Shown: positions 25,113 through 34,452, counted from the first letter of the stretch. The stretch: DNA of 64,000 nt from DASXAI01 sp963728985 (GCA_963728985.1 CAVSME010000003.1:620001-684000); one strand, 5' to 3'. Program-made: numbers and translations. The notes: a model not told the origin generated them from the letters alone.

Positions 25113-25162
25113 TCGTCGAGCAAGCGCTCTGAGGGTGAGTGGATAGGAGCGGTTGCGGAATC

Positions 25163-25918
25163 TCAGGCCGGATAGCCAACGAGGCCGATCTCGGAGATCG
25201 GCGTGTAGTCGAGATCGCCCGGCGCCGTGGTGCCCAGGATCTCCACCGTGACCGAGTTGGTCACCACGTCGACGGGCGCCATCTGCAGCGTGCGGTCGCC
25301 GGTGAACGTCTGGTCGATGGTGGACCCGGGACCGAACGTCCAACGCACGCTCGTGATCTTGCGCATCTGGGCGAAGCGGTCGGCCGACGTGCAGTCGTCG
25401 ATCTTGTCGTAGCCGGGGATGAGCCCGACCTGGACGAGGTGGGTGGGTGCGGGCAGCGTCAGCTGCAACGTCTGGCCGGTCCCGTCGCCGAGGGTGCGCC
25501 AGGCGGTGGCCGGATCGCCGTCCTGGACGTTGCTGGGGTCGTACGCCGTGACCTGAGCGCACCCGTTCTGGGCGGGCCCGGTCTGGGCCGAGGCGGCCAC
25601 CGCCGAGGCCTTCACGGCGGCCGGCGTCGGGGGCACGGTGGTGGCGCCCGGTGCGGTCGTCGGCGCGGTGACTGCTGCGGCCGGGGCGGCGGTGGTGGCC
25701 ACCGTGGTGGGCGCGTGCTTGCGGGCCTCCAGCGCGTCGCCCCGCTCGTCGGCCGCCGCCCACAGCCGGTTGGCCCCCACGACGAGGGCGACGGCCAGGA
25801 CGGCCACGACCACGGTGTAGGCCGCCGGGCGGGTGATCGACACGCCGAGCCGCCGCCCGCACGCCCAGCACCGGCGGTCGTCACGCTCGAGCGCGGCGCG
25901 GCACCTCGGGCAGTACAC
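25163..25918 (-). CDS. Zinc-ribbon / single-TM / discoidin-like (NADase-type glycan-binding) protein
   Basis: A 251-residue protein of unknown role. It starts with a zinc ribbon (CPRC at 3-6 and CWAC at 17-20), has one transmembrane helix (about 33-52), then a Thr/Ala/Pro-rich linker, and ends in a beta-rich domain with NVQDGDPATAWRTLGDGTGQ and GYDKIDDC. That domain resembles the discoidin/F5-8-like fold annotated as NADase-type glycan-binding. The predicted topology puts the zinc ribbon in the cytoplasm and the beta domain outside. The start GTG 25918 follows TAGCGT by seven bases. It precedes efeO by 76 bases on the same strand. Confidence 0.7.
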   Translation of the reverse strand: MYCPRCRAALERDDRRCWACGRRLGVSITRPAAYTVVVAVLAVALVVGANRLWAAADERGDALEARKHAPTTVATTAAPAAAVTAPTTAPGATTVPPTPAAVKASAVAASAQTGPAQNGCAQVTAYDPSNVQDGDPATAWRTLGDGTGQTLQLTLPAPTHLVQVGLIPGYDKIDDCTSADRFAQMRKITSVRWTFGPGSTIDQTFTGDRTLQMAPVDVVTNSVTVEILGTTAPGDLDYTPISEIGLVGYPA

Positions 25919-25925
25919 GACCTCG

Positions 25926-25931
25926 ACGCTA
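25926..25931 (-). promoter_or_regulatory. -10 box of the zinc-ribbon/discoidin gene
   Basis: TAGCGT on the minus strand, seven bases before GTG 25918. Confidence 0.45.
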
Positions 25932-25966
25932 CCTAGGCGATGCGGCCCGATCAGGGCACTCGTGCG

Positions 25967-28132
25967 TCAGGAGCGTTCATCCACCAGGGCTTCGGGCAAC
26001 GGCTCGACGTGCACGACGGCCAGTGCCTTCGTGGCGCGAGTGAGGGCCACGTACAGGGCCCGCATGCCCTGGGCCTCCTCGGCGACGATCCGGGCCGGCT
26101 CCACCACCACGACGGCGTCGAGCTCGAGCCCCTTCACCAGCCCGACCGGCACCAGCGTGACCGCCGCCTCCAGACCGTCCTGCGGAGCGATGCCGAAGCT
26201 CAGGCCGAGGTCGGCCAGCGCGGTGGCCACCGCCGTCATCATCGAGTCGGGCACGACGATGGCGGTGCTCCCCCCGACCGTGCGGCTGAAGCCGTCGACG
26301 GCGGCAGCGACGGCGGGACCGAGACCGGCCCGGTCGACCCGGACGATGGACGGCGGGATCTCGCCGTCGCGGATCGACGTGGGCGGGGCCAGCGCCGGTG
26401 CCGCCACCCGCAGGACCCGAGCCGCGAGGGCCATCGTCTGGGCCGGGATGCGGTAGCCGACGGTCAGCTCGGTCAGACGCGGCGGGCGGCGGTCGGGAAG
26501 GTGACGCAGCAGGTCGTTCCAGTCGCGCGGGGCGTGCGGGCCGGTGGCCTGGGCGATGTCGCCCACGACGGTCATCGACCCGTTGAGCGATCGCCGGGCG
26601 GCCATGCGCAGCTGCATCGGGGTGAGGTCCTGGACCTCGTCGATCACGATGTGGCCGTAGGTGCGGATCTCCTCGCTGTGCTCGGCCACCTCGCCGTTGC
26701 GGGCCCGGCCGATGCGCCCGACGCGGGGGCCGAGCACCTCACGGGCCTCGTCGAGCAGACCGGCGTCGTGCTCGGACCAGCGCACGTCCTCGACATCGCC
26801 GGCGCGGGGTCGGTACAGCGCATCGACCTCGGCGTCGGTGAGCCACCGCGAGCCGGCGAGGCGCAGGAGCGCCTTGGAGCCGAAGAGGTCGTGGAGCAGC
26901 TGGGCCGGCGTGAGCACGGGCCACAGCCGTTCGAGCGCGGCACGGACTTCCTCCAGGCCCCGGGTGCGCTCGCGCACCGTCTCGGCGCTGACGCCGTCGC
27001 GGCTGCTGGCCGCCAAGGCGGCGAAGACCTCACCCTCCACGAACCGGCGCCCCGCGTTGTGGCGGCGGAACCGGCGCCGGGCGGCCTGCAAGATGCGGTT
27101 GCTGTCGGCCACCCGCAGGCGCAAGTGGGACAGCCCGAACGGGACGACCAGGTCCTCCCTGAGCGGGCGCTCCCGGTCGGCCACCGCCTTGTCGATGACG
27201 GCGGCCATGCGGGCATCGCCCTTGACCTTCGCCGCGAACGCCGTTTCGGTGGCGCCGAAGCGCACGCCGGGCACGAGGTCGGTCAGCACGACCTCCTCGA
27301 CGCCGGCCTCGCCGAGCGACGGCAGCACCCGCTCGATGTAGCGCAGGAAGAGCCGGTTGGGGCCGACGACGAGGACGCCCTGGTCCTCCAGCGGGAACCG
27401 GTACGTGTAGAGGAGGTAGGCAGCGCGGTGCAGCGCCACCACGGTCTTGCCCGTACCCGGCCCGCCCTGCACGACGAGCACGCCGGGCTGCGGCGAGCGG
27501 ATGATCTCGTCCTGCTCCCCCTGGATGGTGGCCACGATGTCGCCGAGGCGACCGGTGCGGCCCTGTTCCAGGGCGGCGATCAGGGTCGAGTAGCCCCGCA
27601 GGCCGGGCCCGTCGCCGTTGCGGTCGTCGATGTCGGTGCCGATGCCGAGGTGGCCCTCGCCGAACAGCTCGTCTTCGATGTCGAGCAACTGGCGGCCCTT
27701 CATGGCGAAGTGGCGGCGCCGGGCCAGGCCCATCGGGTTGCGCCCGGTGGCCCGGTAGAACGGCTCGGCCACCGGCGCCCGCCAGTCGATCACCACGGGC
27801 TCGCGCTCGGCGTCGGCCACGGCCAGGCGGCCGAGGTGGAACGACTCGACACCCTCCGCGCTGCTCGGATCGCCGACCTCGGTACCGCCCTCCTGGGCCA
27901 GCCGGTCGATGCGGCCGAACACGAGGACCGAGTCGTGGAGATCGAGCTGGGTGAGGCGGCTGTAGAGCGCCTCCTCGAACACGTCACGCTCGTAGCGGTT
28001 CTGGTGGGTGCCACCGCGGCCCGCCTCGGTGAGGTCCCGGAGCCGCCAGGCGTCCTCACGGCTGCGCTCGAGGCAGGTGTACGCGAAGTCGATGTACGCC
28101 TGCTCGTCGACGAGATCGGGGTGCTGGGACAT
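25967..28132 (-). CDS. HelD/HelR-like UvrD-family ATPase
   Basis: Superfamily 1 ATPase of 721 residues. After a coiled, acidic N-terminal region (residues 1-120, with DWRAPVAEPFYRA) it has Walker A GGPGTGKT near residue 215, the motif VIDEVQDLTPMQL (Walker B), VVGDIAQATGP, and the C-terminal motifs GYRIPAQTM and KGLELDAVVVV with RALYVALTRATKALAVV. The DWRAPVA motif and overall order match HelD/HelR, which bind RNA polymerase and recycle stalled complexes, rather than UvrD or PcrA. ATG 28132 lies 17 bases after GGGGAGGAG, and the frame is open further upstream. It is divergent from the metallophosphoesterase gene. Confidence 0.85.
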   Translation of the reverse strand: MSQHPDLVDEQAYIDFAYTCLERSREDAWRLRDLTEAGRGGTHQNRYERDVFEEALYSRLTQLDLHDSVLVFGRIDRLAQEGGTEVGDPSSAEGVESFHLGRLAVADAEREPVVIDWRAPVAEPFYRATGRNPMGLARRRHFAMKGRQLLDIEDELFGEGHLGIGTDIDDRNGDGPGLRGYSTLIAALEQGRTGRLGDIVATIQGEQDEIIRSPQPGVLVVQGGPGTGKTVVALHRAAYLLYTYRFPLEDQGVLVVGPNRLFLRYIERVLPSLGEAGVEEVVLTDLVPGVRFGATETAFAAKVKGDARMAAVIDKAVADRERPLREDLVVPFGLSHLRLRVADSNRILQAARRRFRRHNAGRRFVEGEVFAALAASSRDGVSAETVRERTRGLEEVRAALERLWPVLTPAQLLHDLFGSKALLRLAGSRWLTDAEVDALYRPRAGDVEDVRWSEHDAGLLDEAREVLGPRVGRIGRARNGEVAEHSEEIRTYGHIVIDEVQDLTPMQLRMAARRSLNGSMTVVGDIAQATGPHAPRDWNDLLRHLPDRRPPRLTELTVGYRIPAQTMALAARVLRVAAPALAPPTSIRDGEIPPSIVRVDRAGLGPAVAAAVDGFSRTVGGSTAIVVPDSMMTAVATALADLGLSFGIAPQDGLEAAVTLVPVGLVKGLELDAVVVVEPARIVAEEAQGMRALYVALTRATKALAVVHVEPLPEALVDERS

Positions 28133-28277
28133 CCGGTTGGGCTCGACTCCTCCCCGACATGGGGAACAAACACTGTAACGGGTCAGCTCCGGGCGGGGTC
28201 GGCACGGCGGACTACGCTGCGCCGACGCAACCGGCCGGCGAGAGGCCCTCGCGGGCCGACGACGGAAGGCCCCGTTG

Positions 28278-30308
28278 ATGGCAGATGCGAGCGCCGACGC
28301 CCCCGCCACCGACGTGGCCCCGGCGACGCCCGCACCGCCAAGGCCGGCGCCCCTGGCGCCCGACCTGATCGAGCTGGCCGTGCCCCGCGGCGGTCGGGTC
28401 GTGGTCGTGAGCGACCTCCACCTCTCGGATCCGATGACCGACGCCGCCCGCAACTGCACGTCCGCGCTCATGGGCGTCCTCGACCGTTGGGCCGGCCCGG
28501 GCGTCCTGGTCATCGCCGGGGACGGCTTCGAGCTCCTGGCCGGGCCCAACCCGGACATCCACTGCGTCCTGGACGTCCACGCCGAGTTCGCCGCCAAGGT
28601 CAAGGCCTTCGCCGGTGGCGCCGACCACCGCGTCGTGGTGCTCTCGGGCAACCACGACGGCCCGATCGCCTGGGATCCCGATGTCGTGGCCGCCCTGCGC
28701 GAGCGTCTCGGCGCCACCGACATCGCGGTGGCCGTCGACCTCGTCCTCGACACCGGCGACGGCCGCCAGCGGGTGCACGTCGTCCACGGGAACCAGGACG
28801 ACCACTACAACGCGTTCATCGACGTGCGCTCGGCCATCGACACGCCGATGGGCCACCACGTCGTGCGCGACGTCCTGCCCCAGCTGGAACGGGCCGACAA
28901 GCCGGGCGGGCTGCTAGAAGGCATCCCGTGGCTCAACGACACGTCGCAGGTCGGCGAGATGGTGGCGTCGCGGCTGCTCTACCGCAAGGTGGGCCACCGG
29001 TTGTGGTGGCTGGCGGCACCCTTCCTGGCCGCCGTCGCCCTCCGTCTCGTGGCCTTGCTACCCGGGGTGGACCGGCTGCTGGCCCACCACGCGGAGCGCT
29101 GGCTGGTGGGACTCGGGCTGGCGCTCGTGCTCGTCCTGCTCGTGGCCACCGTGGCCACGGCGCTCACGATGCTGCGCGTCCACCACGCGCTGTCCGAGGA
29201 GCTCACCACCCACACCGGCACCGCCAGCCACAACGCCGCCGCCCGCGAGCGCGCCGGGCGGATGATCGCGGGCGGGTACGCCGGCATGATCTCGGGTCAC
29301 ACCCACGACCCGGAGCTGGCGGTGGTGGGCACGGGGTTCTACGCCAACTCCGGCTGCGGGGTGGTGACCGTCGGCGCCCACCCGGCCCGGTTCGGGCTGC
29401 CCCGGCCGTTCCTCGGGTTCCGGCGGTGCTCCCGGGTCGAGTTGGCGGCCTACGACGTCCTCGAGGTCCGCCTCGTCGTGGGCGACACGCCCATCCCCCC
29501 GAGCTCGGTCCTCGAGCGTCTCGTGGCCAAGCCGGTGACCGACGTCCCGGTCACGCCAGAGGTGGTGGCGTCGCTGCCCGGCGGCGCCACGTGGCCGACC
29601 GATCCGGGTCGACTGGGGTCGTGGGTGCGGCGCCGTCGCGTTCGCCGCATCGCCGCGCTGCTGCTCGTCGCCGCCGGCGTCATCAACGTGATCACGGCGC
29701 TCCTGCCGGCCCTGAGCGAGCGCCTCGACGCCGTGGAGCGGGTCGTGCCCCTGCACGTGCCCCGGGCGGCCAGCGTGCTGGCCATCCTCGGCGGCCTCGC
29801 CATGATCGGACTGGCCCGCCCGCTGCGGCGCGGGTACCGCACGGCGTACGTCACCACGCTGGTGGTCGTGGCCGTGGTGGCCTTCACCCAGGTGCTGCGC
29901 AGCCTCCACTGGGAGCAGGCGGTGCTGACGGCCGCCCTGGGCGTGTGGCTCCTGTTCGAGCCCCGGCACTTCCGCGTCGTCCCGACCGGGCACCGGCGCT
30001 GGACGGTGTGGGCCGTCTCGCTCGCCGTCGCCGCCCTCGTGTTCGCGACGGCGCTGGCGGTGGCCTTCGATCGCTCCCAGCGCCTCACTCGCGACGTCGT
30101 CGCCTTCGCCGTCGGGGCCATGGTGCTGCTCGCCTTCTTCACCACGCGGGCAAGTCGCGGCACCGAGCTCAGCGCCGCCGATCGCGCCGCCGACCTGGAG
30201 CGGGCGAGAGGCGTCGTCGAGGAGTTCGGGGGCGACACGCTCGACTACTTCGCCCTCCGCGACGACAAGGACATCTTCTTCACCGGCCGCGGCATCGTGG
30301 CCTACACG
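28278..30308 (+). CDS. Metallophosphoesterase / membrane / start of LPG-synthase-like domain (N-terminal part, frameshifted)
   Basis: N-terminal part of a fusion protein. The calcineurin-type phosphoesterase domain shows VVVSDLHLSDP, a GDGFELL block (Glu where Asp is usual), SGNHDGP, VHGNQDD and GHTHDP (all metal-ligand blocks). Two helices interrupt it near residues 240-300, and about six more follow between 455 and 620. The frame then enters EFGGDTLDYFALRDDKDIFF, the opening of the DUF2156/LPG_synthase_C domain, and breaks at about 30306. Past this point the same frame stays open to 31157 but gives only Arg-rich out-of-frame sequence, while the domain continues in the +1 frame. ATG 28278 has GGAAGG eight bases upstream. 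Confidence 0.75.
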
Positions 30309-31074
30309 CGTCCTCGACCGCATCATGCTCGTGTCGCCCGACCCGATCTGCCCGCCCGAGGAGCGGGCGGACGCCTGGGCCGACGCCATGGACCACGCCG
30401 ACAGCAACGGCTGGGGCATCACCGTGCTCGCCGCCAACGCCACGTGGCTGCCGACCTACCACGACGCCGGCATGCACGACGTCTACATCGGCGACGAGGC
30501 CATCGTCGACTGCCAGGTCTTCTCCCTCCAGGGCGAGTCGATGAGGACGCTGAGGGACGCGCACCACCGCACGGCGAAGGGCGGCTACCGGGTGGAGGTG
30601 ATGGACCCGAACACCGTCGACGCCCCGTTGCGGGACCAGCTGCTGTCGCTCGTGCCCGAGGGCGCTCATGGCGACATGGAGCGGGGCTTCGCGACGACTC
30701 TCAGCCGCATGTTCGATCCCGCCGACACCGGCCTGCTGCTGGCGGTGTGCTTCGCCGCCGACGGCGCGCCCAAGGCGTTCAACCAGTACGTCCCGGCCCG
30801 GGCCATCGGGGGCTACTCGCTCGACCTGATGCACGGCACCGCCGACCCCGACGGCCTCGCCGACTTCGTCATCATCGAGACCATCGAGTGGATGCGCCAG
30901 CGCGAGATGCGGGGCCTCGGGCTGAACTTGGCCAGCGAGTCGCTGACGAAGTACGACCCGGCGTGGCGGCCGCGATACACGGTGACGGACTCGCTGCTGA
31001 ACCGGCCGCGCGCCGCCTTGGCCATCGCCCAGGCCGACTGGTCTCCTTCTGGGAGTCGTCCGTCTCACCGATGA
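30304..31074 (+). CDS. LPG-synthase-like (DUF2156, MprF C-terminal type) domain, second part after frameshift
   Basis: Continuation of the preceding gene in another frame: MLVSPDPICPPEE, GWGITVLAAN, YIGDEAIVDCQVFSLQGESM and the downstream GLGLNLASESLTKYDP blocks form most of a lysylphosphatidylglycerol synthetase C-terminal domain. In MprF this GNAT-like domain moves an amino acid from tRNA to phosphatidylglycerol. The first strand of the domain is only found in the upstream frame, so this piece has no start of its own; ATG 30325 is internal to the domain. A CG repeat at 30307-30310 is a likely site for the two-base difference. Joined, the protein would be about 930 residues. Confidence 0.72.
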   Translation, partial: TRVLDRIMLVSPDPICPPEERADAWADAMDHADSNGWGITVLAANATWLPTYHDAGMHDVYIGDEAIVDCQVFSLQGESMRTLRDAHHRTAKGGYRVEVMDPNTVDAPLRDQLLSLVPEGAHGDMERGFATTLSRMFDPADTGLLLAVCFAADGAPKAFNQYVPARAIGGYSLDLMHGTADPDGLADFVIIETIEWMRQREMRGLGLNLASESLTKYDPAWRPRYTVTDSLLNRPRAALAIAQADWSPSGSRPSHR

Positions 31075-31078
31075 GACG
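31061..31078 (+). terminator. Hairpin over the stop of the LPG-synthase-like gene
   Basis: CGTCTC-ACCGAT-GAGACG, a perfect 6-bp stem that contains the TGA stop (31072-31074), 63 bases before hemE. No T-run; role as terminator is tentative. Confidence 0.3.
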
Positions 31079-31126
31079 TATCACTCCGAGAACGGTGGCG
31101 GGACGTGGGGCGGACGGCGCCGGGCG

Positions 31127-31132
31127 TAACGT
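31127..31132 (+). promoter_or_regulatory. -10 box of the hemE operon
   Basis: TAACGT eight bases before ATG 31141; it decides the start against the upstream in-frame start at 31105. Confidence 0.5.
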
Positions 31133-31140
31133 CGCTGGGG

Positions 31141-32172
31141 ATGACCGCGCCGGCTGATGCCCCGTTCCTGGCCGCGTGCCGGGGCGAGCCGACGCCGTAC
31201 CCGCCGGTCTGGTTCATGCGCCAGGCCGGGCGATCGCTGCCCGAGTACCGGGCCATCCGGGGCGAGGGCACCATCCTCGACGCCATCGCCAAGCCCGAGC
31301 TGGCCGCCGAGATCACCCTGCAGCCCGTGCGTCGCCACGGCGTCGACGCCGCCATCCTCTATAGCGACATCGTCGTGCCGGCGGCCGCCATCGGCTTCGG
31401 TGTCGACGTCGCCCCCGGCACCGGCCCGGTGATCGAGCGGCCCTTCCGCTCGCGCTCCGACCTCGACCGGCTGCGGCCGCTCGAACCCGAGCTCGACACG
31501 CCCTACGTGCTCGACACGGTGCGCATCCTCGCCGGCGAGCTCCAGGTGCCGCTGATCGGGTTCGCCGGTGCGCCGTTCACGGTGGCCAGCTACCTCGTCG
31601 AGGGCGGCCCGTCACGCCGCTACGCCGCCACCAAGGGCCTGATGTACGGCGACGAGAGCCTGTGGCACGCCCTCATGGACCGCCTCGCCGACCTGGCAAC
31701 GGCGTCCCTGCGATCCCAGGTCGCCGCCGGCGCCCAAGCGGTGCAGCTCTTCGACTCCTGGGTGGGGACGCTGAGCCCGCCCGACTACCGGCGCTACGTG
31801 CTGCCCCACTCGGCCAAGGTGCTGAGCACGGTGGGTGAGCTGGGCGTGCCCCGCATCCACTTCGGGCTCGACACCGGCGAGCTCCTCGGTCTCCTCGCCG
31901 AGGCCGGTGCCGATGTCGTGGGCGTCGACTGGCGGACGACCCTCGGCGCCGCTCGCCGCCGGCTCCCGGCCGGGATCGCGGTGCAGGGCAACCTCGACCC
32001 GGTGACGTGCCTGTGCCCGTGGGAGGTGGTGCGGGCCAAGGCGGCCGAGGTCGTGGCCAGCAACGGCGGGCAGCCGGGCCACGTGTTCAACCTCGGCCAC
32101 GGTGTCCTCCCGGAGACCGATCCCACGATCCTCACCCGGCTGGTCGAGGCCGTCCACGAGGGCACGCTGTGA
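31141..32172 (+). CDS. hemE: Uroporphyrinogen decarboxylase
   Basis: Converts uroporphyrinogen III to coproporphyrinogen III by four decarboxylations in the cytoplasm. The 343-residue protein has the signature PVWFMRQAGRSLPEYR (residues 21-36), YSDIVVPAAAIG with the active-site Asp, GFAGAPFTVASYLVEGG, and QLFDSWVGTLSPPDYRRYVLP. It ends with FNLGHGVLPETDP. The length is normal. Its stop overlaps the GTG of hemH (GTGA). It is the first gene of an overlapping hemE-hemH-hemY-sortase run, and its -10 box is eight bases before the ATG, pointing to a leaderless operon mRNA. Confidence 0.96.
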   Translation: MTAPADAPFLAACRGEPTPYPPVWFMRQAGRSLPEYRAIRGEGTILDAIAKPELAAEITLQPVRRHGVDAAILYSDIVVPAAAIGFGVDVAPGTGPVIERPFRSRSDLDRLRPLEPELDTPYVLDTVRILAGELQVPLIGFAGAPFTVASYLVEGGPSRRYAATKGLMYGDESLWHALMDRLADLATASLRSQVAAGAQAVQLFDSWVGTLSPPDYRRYVLPHSAKVLSTVGELGVPRIHFGLDTGELLGLLAEAGADVVGVDWRTTLGAARRRLPAGIAVQGNLDPVTCLCPWEVVRAKAAEVVASNGGQPGHVFNLGHGVLPETDPTILTRLVEAVHEGTL

Positions 32173-33074
32173 TCACTGTTCTGCTCATGGCCTACGGCAC
32201 GCCGGCGCAGACCGCCGACGTCGAGGCGTACTACACGGACATCCGCCGGGGCCGCCCCCCCACACCCGAGCTGCTGGCCGACCTCGTCCGCCGCTACGAC
32301 GCCATCGGCGGCCTCTCGCCGCTGGCGGCCCGCACCGAGGCCCAGCGGGCCGCGCTCCAGCAGGCGCTGGATGACCGTTCGCCCGGCCGGTTCAGCGTGG
32401 TGCTCGGCTACAAGCACGTGTCGCCCCGGATCGAGGAGGCCGTCGCCACGCTGGCGAGCGGCGACGGGTCGCCGGTGATCGGGCTGGTGCTGGCCCCGCA
32501 CTGGTCGGCCGCCTCGGTGGGCGAGTACCACGAGCGGGCGGCGAAGGCGGCGTCCGGTGCCGGGCTGGCGTACACCGCCATCGAGCGCTGGCACCTGGAA
32601 CCGGCCTACCTGGACTTCCAGGCCGCCGCCGTCACCAGCACCCTCGCCACCATGCCGCCGAACACGAAGGTGCTCTTCACCGCCCACTCCCTCCCGCAGC
32701 GGGTGGTGGCCGGCGGCGACCCGTACGCCGAGCTGCTGCGGGAGACGGCCACCGCCGTCGCTGGGCGGGCCGGGCTGGCGGCCTGGGGGGGCTGGAGCGT
32801 GGGCTACCAGTCGGCCGGCCGGACGCCCGAACCCTGGCTCGGACCGGACGTGCGCACGGTGATCGAGGAGCTGGCGGCGTCGCCCGGTGCCTCGGGGCTC
32901 GTCGTCTGCCCCCTCGGCTTCGTGGCCGATCACCTCGAGGTGCTGTACGACCTCGACATCGAGGCCCGCCGCCACGCCGAGGAGCGGGGCCTCGTCTTCG
33001 CCCGCACGCCAGTGGTGAACGCCGACCCGGCCGTCATGGCCGCGCTGGCCGATCTCGTCGTCGCCCGTGGGTGA
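32169..33074 (+). CDS. hemH: Ferrochelatase (coproporphyrin ferrochelatase type)
   Basis: Inserts Fe2+ into a porphyrin. In Actinobacteria the substrate is normally coproporphyrin III (CpfC), later decarboxylated to haem. Visible blocks in 301 residues are LLMAYGTPAQTADVEAYYTDI (N-terminus), YDAIGGLSPL, a LAPHWSAASVGEY segment, FTAHSLPQRVV with the catalytic His, YQSAGRTPEPWLGPDV, and CPLGFVADHLEVLYDLDIEA. The length is close to that of related monofunctional enzymes. The start is GTG 32169, overlapping the hemE stop by four bases. It overlaps hemY by eight bases. Confidence 0.94.
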   Translation: MITVLLMAYGTPAQTADVEAYYTDIRRGRPPTPELLADLVRRYDAIGGLSPLAARTEAQRAALQQALDDRSPGRFSVVLGYKHVSPRIEEAVATLASGDGSPVIGLVLAPHWSAASVGEYHERAAKAASGAGLAYTAIERWHLEPAYLDFQAAAVTSTLATMPPNTKVLFTAHSLPQRVVAGGDPYAELLRETATAVAGRAGLAAWGGWSVGYQSAGRTPEPWLGPDVRTVIEELAASPGASGLVVCPLGFVADHLEVLYDLDIEARRHAEERGLVFARTPVVNADPAVMAALADLVVARG

Positions 33075-34452
33075 GCACCCCCGGCACGTCGTCGTCGTGG
33101 GGGGCGGGATCACCGGGCTCACCGCCGCGTTCGAGCTGCGGCGGGCCGCCGATCCGCCAGCAGTGACGGTCCTCGAGGCGTCCGATCGCCTCGGCGGCAA
33201 GATCCTCACCACCCCGTTCGCCGGCCTGCCGGCGGTCGACGCCGGGCCCGACTCCGTGCTCGCCCGGGTGCCATGGGCGGTCGATCTGCTGCGCGACCTC
33301 GCCCTCGACGACGAGCTGGTGGCGCCGGCCACCGGCAAGGCCTCCCTGTGGTGGCGGGGCGAGCTGCACCCGATCCCACCCGGCCTGGTTCTCGGCCTCC
33401 CGACCGGGCTGCCGGCGCTGGCCCGCAGCCGCCTGCTGTCGTGGCCGGGCAAGGCGCGAGCAGCCATCGAGCCGCTCCTGCCCCGCACCAGTGGCGGCGA
33501 CAACCTCGGCCTCACCGTGCGCCGGCGGTTCGGGTCGGAGGTCTACGACCGGCTGGTGGGACCGCTCATCGGCTCGATCAACGCCGCCGATCCCGGGCGC
33601 ATCAGCCTCGCCGCCTGCGCGCCGCAGGTGGCCGAGGCCGCCGCCCGCCACCGCAGCCTGCTCCTCGGGCTGCGAGCAAGCCGGCCGGCTGCCGGTCCCG
33701 GTGCCCCGGTCTTCCTCACCCACCCTGACGGGCTCGGCCATGTCGTGCACCGCCTCGCCATCGCCCTGCGCGACGACGGGGTCAGCCTGCGGGTCGGCCA
33801 ACCGGTGGGGACGATCGTCCACGACGGGGAGCGCTACCGCCTCGGTGGCCTGGCCGCCGACGCCGTGGTGCTCACCGTGCCCGCCGACATCGCCGCCACC
33901 GCGCTCGACGAGGTGGCCCCGGCGGCCGGGCCCGGGCTGCGGGCCCTGCGCTTCGCCTCGGTGGCGCTTGTGACGCTGGCCCTGCCCGCCGGTGCCGTCG
34001 CCCGCCGCCTCGATGGCAGCGGCTACCTCGTGCCCGCCGCCGAGCAACGCCACGTCACCGCCTGCTCCTGGGCGTCGTCGAAGTGGGCCCACCTCCACCG
34101 CGACGGCCAGGTGGTGCTGCGGGCCTCACTCGGGCGTGACGGCGACGAGCGGGCCCTCGACCTCGACGACGACGCCCTCGTGGCCGCCACCCTCGACGAC
34201 CTGCGCACCCACCTCGGCCTGCGGGCCGATCCCACCGATGTGCGGGTCACCCGCTGGCCTCGTTCGTTCCCCCAGTACGAGCCCGGCCACCTCGACCGGG
34301 TTGCCGCCATCGAGGCGAGCCTGCCCGCCGGCCTCGTGGTGGCCGGCTCGTCGTACCGAGGTCTCGGCATCGCGTCGTGCATCCGCCAGGGTCGAGAAGC
34401 GGCCCGCACGACCGTCGCGCGCTGGGTCGAACCTGCGAAGCTGTCCGGATGA
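33067..34452 (+). CDS. hemY: Protoporphyrinogen/coproporphyrinogen III oxidase
   Basis: FAD enzyme that oxidises coproporphyrinogen III to coproporphyrin III in the actinobacterial (coproporphyrin-dependent) haem pathway. The 461 residues show the dinucleotide motif VVVGGGITGLTAAFELRR (residues 8-25), the ASDRLGGKI segment, a central substrate-binding region with PGPDSVLARVPWAVDLL-like pattern, and the C-terminal FAD motif VVAGSSYRGLGIASCIRQG. It is encoded with hemE and hemH in overlapping frames; GTG 33067 lies within the hemH end. No hemQ (coproheme decarboxylase) gene is in the window; it may be elsewhere. Confidence 0.93.
   Translation: MGEHPRHVVVVGGGITGLTAAFELRRAADPPAVTVLEASDRLGGKILTTPFAGLPAVDAGPDSVLARVPWAVDLLRDLALDDELVAPATGKASLWWRGELHPIPPGLVLGLPTGLPALARSRLLSWPGKARAAIEPLLPRTSGGDNLGLTVRRRFGSEVYDRLVGPLIGSINAADPGRISLAACAPQVAEAAARHRSLLLGLRASRPAAGPGAPVFLTHPDGLGHVVHRLAIALRDDGVSLRVGQPVGTIVHDGERYRLGGLAADAVVLTVPADIAATALDEVAPAAGPGLRALRFASVALVTLALPAGAVARRLDGSGYLVPAAEQRHVTACSWASSKWAHLHRDGQVVLRASLGRDGDERALDLDDDALVAATLDDLRTHLGLRADPTDVRVTRWPRSFPQYEPGHLDRVAAIEASLPAGLVVAGSSYRGLGIASCIRQGREAARTTVARWVEPAKLSG

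Noticed and set aside
25940..30544. Plus-strand 1534-codon frame spanning efe/helD and the phosphoesterase gene
   Set aside because: It crosses several real genes on both strands and has no domain; a GC artefact.
30309..31157. Continuation of the phosphoesterase frame after the frameshift
   Set aside because: The residues become Arg/His/Gly-rich and unrelated to the domain; the domain continues in another frame.
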